Assembly (NCBI GenBank): GCA_001839685.1
Contig: MLAK01000592.1
Coordinates: 1-22,122 of the forward strand
Direction: 5' to 3'
From: Tritrichomonas foetus
Taxonomy: Eukaryota > Parabasalia > Tritrichomonadida > Tritrichomonadidae
DNA length: 22,122 nt
The first letter of the stretch is position 1. Every line of letters begins with the position of its first letter. The notes beneath the pieces were generated by a model. The model did not search any database. It was not told the DNA's origin and was given only the letters and a program-made list of their open reading frames with translations. This document shows positions 15,292 through 22,122 of this stretch, in pieces. Position numbers and translations under genes: made by a program.

Positions 15292-17574
15292 TTACATTGT
15301 GTGATCAAATTTGTTCAAAAGACTTTCATTTTCTTGGTATGTGTGGTTTAATGATTGAATGACAGAATCAGCTTCAACTTCAGAAGCACTTTTATGGACA
15401 TAAACAGGAGATGATTTCCTTTCAATTCGACTGCCAAATTCATCAAAACGGTTATTATCATAAAACAATTGATTCGATTTCTTAAAATGAAATGGATTTG
15501 ATCGACTGTTGAATGGAGAGCTTCGATTTCTATCAAATTGTGAAGTTGGGGTTTTACTAGTTTTATTAAATTTATTCGTGTTGTAATTTCCAAATGAGAA
15601 AGAATCTGAATCTGAATCTGAATCAAAAATATTCGTTTGTTTAGAAAATTTATATTTCGATCCAGTTGAAGAAAAATTCATTGATTTAGATTGATTGGTA
15701 CCAGATTTTAGATATTTAGTTGTATTTGTTTGGCTTTTATTAAAGGAAAATAAATCATTGGAAGATTCAGAATCATCATTCAAATTCAAATCAAAATTAA
15801 AATCTGTAGAATATTGAGTTTTCCTATCAAATGAATAATTCGAATTATTTTGATTAAATTTCGATCTATATTTGGTTTTGTTGTTAGATTCATAGCTAGA
15901 AGTAGAGTTTGAATTGTAGTTATTCTTGTATTTTGATTCTAATTGATTATTTTGTCTGGTTGTTGATATTTCTTTCGACTTTAACGAAAATGGAGAGGAT
16001 TTGTTGGAATAATTGGATGATGGTTTTCGAGGTTCTAAAGATGAATTTGTGGAGTTTAAATTGAAGAGAAAAGCTGTATCATTTGACTCAGAATCTGATG
16101 AATTAATTTCGACAGAATTTTTCTTGGATTGATAATTTTTATTTTGAGAAAAGCGAGAATTAATAGAAATTGAAGGAGATGGACTTCTTTTTTGGAGAAC
16201 TGAAGAATTTTGAGTTGATGATTTTCTAGTAAAACTGTAATTTGTTGGTTTATATTTCTTGTGATCAGAAGAAGAAAAAGAATCATTCTCTTCTGTATTT
16301 TGGGAAAACAATTTTGATAGTTTTTCTGAAAATTCTTCAGTTAGATTTGATTGATTTTTTTCTGATGTTGTTGAAGTGATTTTCAGACTCGAATTTACAT
16401 CATTTTCATCTTCATTAGACAAATTGCTTTCATTGAAATTACTCTTCATAATATTATCATTACTTTTAAGTTCTGGTGATAAAGATGATGAATCATCGGA
16501 ATCTGAATGTTTTTTGGGTGTTGTTGAATCAAAAATCATTTTATGTACATCACCACTATTTTCGCTAGAATCACTTTTGTTATCGCTATCATTCTTATCA
16601 TTATCATATTTATTTTGTTTGAGCTTATAAGAATATGTAGGTGAACCTGTATTAATTGAACTTGAGTTATCAAATGAAAATCGTTTTCTAGTTTGCGAAA
16701 TTAAGTTGTTTGTTGGAGAAATTGAAGGATTCGGTGAAAATCTAGAATTTTTATAGGATGCTTCGCTGCTGCTTCTATTTGATCTTGACATTAAAAATTG
16801 TTGTGTTGGACTATCGTTCGATCCATCGCTCATTATGAAATTTGGGGAATGATGACTTGGAATTTCTAAATGTTTTGGAATTTTTGGGCGTGAATTTGGC
16901 GATTTTGAACGATAGCGAAAATTTGGTCTATACTCAATACTTGGTGATGTTCTATAACTATTATAAGAGTTGATAGGATTATTATTAATATTATTCGGAC
17001 TATTATTTGCATCTGGAGAACCAAATAATGAAGAAAGTCCTTTTTGTAAAGAATTGATTGGTGACGGTTTTATTGAAAATTGTTTGTTTGAGGATTTTGA
17101 TGGTGATTCAAGATCAGATACCATCAAATCTTGATCCTTTGAAGATTTATTAGAGTATGGATTTTTCGAAATGTTGTTTCTGGTATTTTCAAGATCAAAC
17201 TTATCAATCTGGAATGGAGAAATGCCTTCACTTCTTGGCGATCGAATAACTGATGGCGAGCTTGCCCTTGAGCTATTTGATGACATTTTGTGTTTTTCTA
17301 TTTGAGATAAAATGTTTGAGGATTTTTCGAATAATTGATCATCAGAATCACTCGAACTGCTCATAAGAATATCGATTATGTTGGGTTTTGAAGACGTTTT
17401 AGTGGATTGTAAATGATGGTTTTCTTCGAAAACGTCAGAATTTTTTTCATGAAATTCAAATTTCGAAATTGTCTTCTTTGTTGTTTGCGATTGGTATTTT
17501 ACTTGGGAATTGAAGTTAAAATCGAGTGAACTATCATCGTCTGATCCGAAGTTCGAGAACTTTGCGAGACTCAT
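15292..17574 (-). CDS. Ser/Asn-rich, largely disordered protein, unknown function
   Basis: A 760-aa protein dominated by Ser, Asn, Lys and Asp. No folded domain is recognised. Acidic serine clusters recur (SSSSDSDD near residue 72-79, a D-S alternating run near 650-660), which are typical CK2-type phosphorylation targets, and many S-P sites occur in the first 300 residues. Short N-terminal (MSLAKFSNFGSDDD) and C-terminal (NHTYQENESLLNKF) segments look better defined and could be helices or docking motifs. The frame is unbroken for 2.3 kb in AT-rich DNA, which supports a real gene despite the low complexity. It converges with the kinase gene and diverges from the SCAR gene. A scaffold or chromatin/cytoskeleton-associated role is possible but unsupported. 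Confidence 0.78.
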   Translation of the reverse strand: MSLAKFSNFGSDDDSSLDFNFNSQVKYQSQTTKKTISKFEFHEKNSDVFEENHHLQSTKTSSKPNIIDILMSSSSDSDDQLFEKSSNILSQIEKHKMSSNSSRASSPSVIRSPRSEGISPFQIDKFDLENTRNNISKNPYSNKSSKDQDLMVSDLESPSKSSNKQFSIKPSPINSLQKGLSSLFGSPDANNSPNNINNNPINSYNSYRTSPSIEYRPNFRYRSKSPNSRPKIPKHLEIPSHHSPNFIMSDGSNDSPTQQFLMSRSNRSSSEASYKNSRFSPNPSISPTNNLISQTRKRFSFDNSSSINTGSPTYSYKLKQNKYDNDKNDSDNKSDSSENSGDVHKMIFDSTTPKKHSDSDDSSSLSPELKSNDNIMKSNFNESNLSNEDENDVNSSLKITSTTSEKNQSNLTEEFSEKLSKLFSQNTEENDSFSSSDHKKYKPTNYSFTRKSSTQNSSVLQKRSPSPSISINSRFSQNKNYQSKKNSVEINSSDSESNDTAFLFNLNSTNSSLEPRKPSSNYSNKSSPFSLKSKEISTTRQNNQLESKYKNNYNSNSTSSYESNNKTKYRSKFNQNNSNYSFDRKTQYSTDFNFDLNLNDDSESSNDLFSFNKSQTNTTKYLKSGTNQSKSMNFSSTGSKYKFSKQTNIFDSDSDSDSFSFGNYNTNKFNKTSKTPTSQFDRNRSSPFNSRSNPFHFKKSNQLFYDNNRFDEFGSRIERKSSPVYVHKSASEVEADSVIQSLNHTYQENESLLNKFDHTM

Positions 17575-17911
17575 TTTATGGATTGGAATTCACTTTTGAA
17601 TGCTTTACATGATATTCAAGTTCAAATGGCGCGTTTCACAAAAACTTTAAATATCTATAGTTATAATCAATATTTTCGAAACTAATTTATTTATCATTAA
17701 TATCATGCTGTAAATAATATGACTTCTAATTTTTTCCCCTCATTTCTTTATATTCGTTCATCTATCATGAGAAGGAACGGTAAGATGATGAAGGAGACCG
17801 TTTAAAACTGGAACTAGAAACTCATTAACTTTTTCAAAGTTTTATATTTTATTTTTGAACCGTTATTTGGACAGAAAAAGTAAATAATTTTCAGTAACAA
17901 AAGATCGAAAA
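17575..17911. promoter_or_regulatory. Divergent intergenic promoter region
   Basis: The 337 bases between the divergent Ser-rich gene and the SCAR-like gene must hold both promoters. The minus side carries the CATTCAAA...GAATTCC block. The plus side has no TCAYTW match close to the SCAR ATG (only TTTTCAGTAAC about 20 bases before it). Confidence 0.5.
17585..17602 (-). promoter_or_regulatory. Shared upstream motif CATTCAAA-N-GAATTCC, second copy
   Basis: Minus-strand CATTCAAAAGTGAATTCC, ending 11 nt before the Ser-rich gene's start codon. It is nearly identical to the block upstream of the coiled-coil gene at 7249-7265. Confidence 0.25.
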
Positions 17912-19417
17912 ATGTTTCCAGCACGTCCGATCGAAGGGATGGACGAGCATCCCGGAGCCGCAAATCTCAAGGACTTGGCTCCCTTTAAGGGCTATGAGGC
18001 CCTACCCGGCGTCCGAGTCGTCGGTTTAATGAGACAAGCAGAATGCCTTTCAGCGTATGCAATGGACATCTTCAAAGACATCGCGGAAGAAGCGAAAACG
18101 ATTTTCCAACGTATTGACAAGCTCAAAGCCAGGACAGAAGCCGTTGAAAAAATGGCAGAAAAATCAATCGCCAAATTCACAGAAACTACCTCACAAATCT
18201 GGCCACTTGAATCGTTTGCAGGTGGAGAAGAAATTGCCGATCCAGTCGCCTCTCAATTTTCTCTCAAGCCATCAAATATCGTCAATCAAATGGTCGCCAA
18301 AACATCGCCAATGCCTGATCTTTCTGCATTCAACGATGTAGAGTACAAAGAAAAGCCCAGCCAGCCACTCAAACCCGTCAATTACAACGATTATTTCTCA
18401 AATGCCAATTTCTTCAAACAGCAGTACATGGAGGAAGTCTTCGCCGACTACCAGCGCGAGAAGAAGGCCAAGAAGGAGCAGCAAAAAGCGCTCCGCAAGA
18501 AGGAGAAGCTCGAGCGAGAAGAAAGAAAGAGGAAGAAGAAGCAGGCTCAAGACGCTGCCAAAAAGGGAGATGCGTTCATGTCCGCAATTGCGGCACCTCT
18601 CCCTGTTCCAACCTGCCTCTGCCGCCCGCCGCCACGCGGCCAGGCGCGCCACTACGAAGTGCCAATTTCAATTCTCGCCGGGCGCGCCTCTGCAGCAGCC
18701 ACAGCAGCTGCTCCCCCTGCTTATGCTGCTTCAGCACCGCAGCAGCCGGCGCCAACATCGCCGCACCCACAGCCCATGCCAAAGACTCAGCAGCCGCAAA
18801 TTGTCCCACAAGAAATGCCTCCTCCATCTGCCCAGCAGCAACCAGCAGCTCAACAGGGTGGAGCCCTCCCTCCGCCGCCTCCCCCGCCGCCACCACCGCC
18901 TCCAGGAGGAGCAGCACCACCGGCACCAAGCACAGACTATGGCGCAGATGCTGCACCTCCTCCACCGCCACCACCAGGAGCACCACCACCACCACCACCG
19001 CCTCCTCCTCCACCTCCGCCACCGCCTCCACCGCCAGGTCCTCCACCCCAAAGAGCCATTGCGCCCAAGCCGTCGGGACCAAAGCCGCCACCACCGCCAG
19101 AAGCTCCGTCCTTCATCGACCTCATCAAGAGTGGATCCTTCCAATTGAAGAAGGTCGACAAATCAAAGCCACTCGGACCAAGCCCGCTCCCAGCCGAGCC
19201 GCTTTCCCACCTGGATCTCATCAAAAGCGGCGCATTCAAGCTCAAGAAAGTAGATACATCAAAGCCACTCGCTCCAATCAAGAAGGAGGACGAAGATCCA
19301 TCCAAACTTTCCCTCCAGGAAATTCTCCAGCGCGCCGCCTCAATTAGAGAAGCGGTAGCATGCTCAGACTCATCACAGGATTCCTCCTACGATGAAAGCT
19401 CGTCTACAGCGTGGTAA
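17912..19417 (+). CDS. SCAR/WAVE-like activator of the Arp2/3 complex
   Basis: A 501-aa protein with the SCAR/WAVE layout. Residues about 30-95 form a helical region (ECLSAYAMDIFKDIAEEAKT...) like the WAVE homology domain that docks on the WAVE regulatory complex. A basic stretch follows at 181-218. Then comes Ala/Gln/Pro-rich sequence and long polyproline runs (320-331, 349-379) that should bind profilin or SH3 partners. Two WH2 actin-binding motifs follow: FIDLIKSGSFQLKKV (401-415) and HLDLIKSGAFKLKKV (433-447). The end is a connector helix (LSLQEILQRAASIREAV, 467-482) and an acidic tail closing in the invariant tryptophan W501, which contacts Arp2/3. It should drive branched actin at the membrane. 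WASP or WASH are less likely: no GBD or WASH N-terminus is seen. The gene is far richer in G+C than its neighbours. Confidence 0.88.
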   Translation: MFPARPIEGMDEHPGAANLKDLAPFKGYEALPGVRVVGLMRQAECLSAYAMDIFKDIAEEAKTIFQRIDKLKARTEAVEKMAEKSIAKFTETTSQIWPLESFAGGEEIADPVASQFSLKPSNIVNQMVAKTSPMPDLSAFNDVEYKEKPSQPLKPVNYNDYFSNANFFKQQYMEEVFADYQREKKAKKEQQKALRKKEKLEREERKRKKKQAQDAAKKGDAFMSAIAAPLPVPTCLCRPPPRGQARHYEVPISILAGRASAAATAAAPPAYAASAPQQPAPTSPHPQPMPKTQQPQIVPQEMPPPSAQQQPAAQQGGALPPPPPPPPPPPPGGAAPPAPSTDYGADAAPPPPPPPGAPPPPPPPPPPPPPPPPPPGPPPQRAIAPKPSGPKPPPPPEAPSFIDLIKSGSFQLKKVDKSKPLGPSPLPAEPLSHLDLIKSGAFKLKKVDTSKPLAPIKKEDEDPSKLSLQEILQRAASIREAVACSDSSQDSSYDESSSTAW

Positions 19418-19930
19418 AGCTTGCCCTAACTACACAACTTTTTGTTTCCCCTTTTTTTCATTTTTGGTTTTTATTTTATCAAAACGAAATAGATATTTAT
19501 GGCAGATCATTAGACACAGGTGGTTTTCAGCAGAATTATGTCACATCTTAATGAGACTCTCGAAACAAAAGAAAGAAAAAGACAATAGAAATTTCTGTTT
19601 TGAGCTGTGTTGTTGATAAAAAATATGAATTTCTTTAAACTATGATTGTTTTTTGTGACATTTCGTTTGCAAGAATGAAAAAAAGTAATTATGAATGACA
19701 AACAACTTAAATGTCATTTTTCGAGAGCACATGATTTCGTTACAGATATGGTCTAACTTGTTGATTGTGAATCATGGGATTAAATAATACCAAAGAATCA
19801 TTGACAGTCAGAAATTATCAAATAATAAAGATAGTTTACGATTCGGTGTAAAAGACAATTTTCAATTTTTTGGAAATCATCAAAATGCAAAGAATTATTC
19901 TAATCTGATTTTGCATCTTTATTTAAAAAA
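19418..19930. other. AT-rich intergenic region
   Basis: Downstream of the SCAR-like gene. Small open frames here overlap one another and have low-complexity, non-protein-like content. Nothing else is recognised. Confidence 0.45.
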
Positions 19931-19933
19931 TCA

Positions 19934-19939
19934 TCATTT
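19934..19939 (+). promoter_or_regulatory. Candidate initiator of the Sel1-repeat pseudogene
   Basis: TCATTT with +1 A at 19936, 10 nt before the ATG at 19946. This is the same spacing as at the USP-transposase gene, so the pseudogene may still be transcribed. Confidence 0.35.
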
Positions 19940-19945
19940 AAAACA

Positions 19946-21421
19946 ATGGGTTGTTCTCAAATGTCCAATCATTTTTTCATTCACACTATTGTTTGTGAGA
20001 AGAAATGTTATTTATTTGAAGATCAATCAATCACAAGGGAAGAAGAATTGAAAAATTCTAATTTCATGTGTAAACTTCATCATTATTTTCTTCAACACAA
20101 AAAAGATCTTTATTTTATTGAAATTGATAAATATGATGATAATATTAGAGATATTAGAAATATTCATTTAAATAAAACAATTCAAAAGCATTTTATTATT
20201 ATCAGTTCATCAAGGACATGCCAATGCATTTAATAACTTATATCTTATATATAAAACCAATTCTGATTATCATAATATTCCGAAAGCAATCGAATATTGT
20301 GAATTAACAGCTATGCAAAATCATCCAGCTACTTTATGTAATTTAGGTTTGATTAATGGAAACAAATAATTCTAAGAATGTGATAAGGAAAAATTAAATT
20401 CTTATTTTGAACTATCATCAAATCATAATTACCCTCTAGAATTACTTGGTTTAGGTTTTATTCATAAAGCTCAATTTATCTTAGGTACTTTGTATATAAA
20501 ACATGAAGGTACTTCACTCAACATAAAAAAGTATTGCATTCCGTAGAATTAGCACTGATTATAATGATCAACAAGCACAATCATTTCTCGCGAATTTAAA
20601 TAAGTAAGGACAATATGTTATTCGGGATATAGAAAAAATTATTCACTATGATGAACTAGCGTCTAATCAAAATAGTGCATTAGCTCCATATATTTTATGT
20701 ATTTTATATTCTGAATGGAAACATATAACTCAAAATATTGAAAAAGCTATTCATTATTTTGAACTGGGAGTAAAGCAACAACATGAATATCCTGTGTTTG
20801 AAGGAATTATTTTTAAGTCACAAGTTTTCAATCATTTTAAACCAGAAAAAGCCATTTATTATTATGAACTAGACGCTAAATGGAATTATTCAGGTGCACT
20901 AAATAATTTAGCTATATTGTATTTACAAGGACGAGTAGTTCCACAATATATTCAAAAAGCAATATATAATTATGAGCTAGCAACAAAACAAAATTATACT
21001 GAAGCATTGTATAATTTAGGCTCTTTATATCGAAATGGAGATTTAGTTAAATGAGATATTGATAAATCTGAAATATGAACTAGCAGTTAAGCATAGTAAT
21101 GTAAAAGCACAATTCCATTTAGGTAATATTGATAAAAAACATGTATTGGTTCCTCGAAATATAGAAAACTCTTTATTTTTATGAACTTGCATCAAACAAA
21201 AATCACCCAATTGCAATGTTTAATATGGGAGTTATATAGGTAGACTGGAAACTGGTTCCGCAAAATTTTAAAAAACAGTTTATTATCATGAATCTGCAGC
21301 TAATCAAAATTATTACAGTGCTCTAAATAATTTGGGAATTATGTGTGAAGAAGGTATGTTTTTTTCAGAAAAACATATAAAAAACAATTCATTATTATTA
21401 AATATCTACCAAACAAAATAA
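19946..21421 (+). pseudogene. Frameshifted Sel1-repeat (TPR-like) protein gene
   Basis: An ATG at 19946 opens 95 codons of a non-repeat N-terminal region ending at 20233. From 20211 another frame continues with Sel1 repeats (AIEYCELTAMQNHPATLCNLG). That frame meets a stop at 20367-20369 and another at 20544-20546. From 20551 a third frame carries YFELG, YYELDAKWNYSGALNNLA and YNYELATKQNYTEALYNLG units, with stops near 20605 and 21052. After that, pieces in shifting frames give YELAVKHSNVKAQFHLG, FYELASNKNHPIAMFNMG and NYYSALNNLGIM up to 21421. About nine repeats of roughly 36 residues are visible. Intact members act as scaffolds through helical repeats. At least four frame changes and several stops make this copy dead, unless the assembly is poor here. 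Confidence 0.8.
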
Positions 21422-22122
21422 TTGTAATTTTCAATTTTATTTATGACTTATTTATAAAAAATGTCATGAACCATCTTTGGCAACATCATTAACTCAGGAT
21501 TGATATGAAGGAACAAACTTTTCTTTCTCAACATAATTTATGCTAAATAAATCTATTCTCTTTCATAAAACTTTTTTCTTATAAGTATTCCGGAATTAGA
21601 ATTATGAAAAGCACAAATCAAGTTTCTCTTTCATCTCATAAAATTCGAATTATATTCCCAGATATTATGATAATATTAGGATGAACAAATAAATCATCAT
21701 TTTTATTATTTAACACAATGAATGTTTGATTTAAATATAAAAATATCATCACATTTCACGATCTGCTTTCACTATAAAATTTTCTTGAGTCTTTTCTTGA
21801 TTTTCAATGAGATGCATTTTTTTTCTATATTTTAATATTTGGCTTGCCTATCTTTAATGTAAATACTCCTTTTTATTTATTATAGCTATCTTTGTCATTG
21901 ATAGATCTTGTCAATCACTAATGTATTTCTTTTTTCTTTTATTTAGTTCACTACATATTTTTTTAATAATAAATGATTGAAATAATATAATATGTACGTC
22001 GAAAATTGCTAACACATATTTTTATTCAAAACTGACCCATATTTGAACACCTTAACTTCATTTATAAATTCTTATAATTTAAATCATGAATGAACAATTT
22101 TTGATTTCATTGATTTTATTCA
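21422..22122. other. AT-rich intergenic region to the window edge
   Basis: No open frame, RNA gene or repeat that I can support in 700 bases. The 5' part may hold further eroded Sel1 repeats. Confidence 0.45.

Noticed and set aside
18402..19148. A 248-codon + frame rich in Arg, His and Leu
   Set aside because: Overlaps the SCAR gene in another frame and reads as a shift of its Pro/Gln/Lys codons. The SCAR frame has all the recognised motifs.
18576..19305. Several long minus-strand frames rich in Gly, Val/Ala/Glu or Trp/Arg
   Set aside because: They are mirror readings of the polyproline codon runs in the SCAR gene; composition is purely repetitive and no domain is present.
17912..19417. WASH or WASP assignment for the polyproline protein
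   Set aside because: There is no GBD/CRIB or WASH N-terminal motif; the helical N-terminus plus basic region fits SCAR/WAVE better.
1..22122. Introns in the protein genes
   Set aside because: I looked for GTATGT donors paired with the trichomonad ACTAACACACAG-type acceptor and saw none, and all intact genes read through in one frame.

Overview
The window is AT-rich eukaryotic DNA with compact, intronless protein genes, very short leaders and TCAYTW-like initiator motifs close to several start codons. The gene families (Rab, TTBK-like CK1, two-repeat Myb, SCAR/WAVE, long coiled coil, Sel1 repeats, HxxxDG acyltransferase) and this architecture suggest a parabasalid (trichomonad), possibly a Tritrichomonas-type genome. 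That assignment is inference. The run of Ns and the scattered single Ns show a draft assembly.

Layout. 1-483: no convincing gene. 484-1077 (-): Rab5-like GTPase. 1599-1801 (-): relic of a sugar-transporter N-terminus. 2182-2325 (+): orphan C-terminal coding fragment. 2817-4040 (+): HxxxDG acyltransferase. 4131-4599 (+): decayed coding stretch. 4853-4934 (-): tRNA-Ser(UGA) with a T-run terminator. 5100-7220 (-): large coiled-coil protein. 7640-7785: GC-richer, fold-prone intergenic patch. 7791-9182 (-): Myb-like factor with an Asn/Met-rich tail. 10406-13769: a complete Tc1/mariner-type element. 13888-14991 (+): CK1/TTBK-like kinase with a CaaX-like end. 15292-17574 (-): Ser/Asn-rich disordered protein. 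17912-19417 (+): SCAR/WAVE-like actin nucleation promoter, clearly richer in G+C. 19946-21421 (+): frameshifted Sel1-repeat pseudogene. 21422-22122: AT-rich, nothing seen.

The main discovery candidate is the transposable element. Its termini begin CAGTCGTTTTCGAA, are flanked by TA on both sides and carry iterated TTTCGAAATAGAAT boxes. Between them lies one uninterrupted 725-codon gene that fuses an N-terminal ubiquitin-specific protease with intact-looking Cys, His and Asp boxes to a C-terminal IS630/Tc1-type DDE transposase. The deubiquitinase is inside the inverted repeats, so it appears to be element cargo and not an interrupted host gene.

The host genes do not form a pathway. Rab, SCAR/WAVE and the CK1-like kinase all fit membrane or cytoskeleton control, but the grouping looks like ordinary gene scatter. 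Three or four relics in different stages of decay show that duplicated family members are being lost here.
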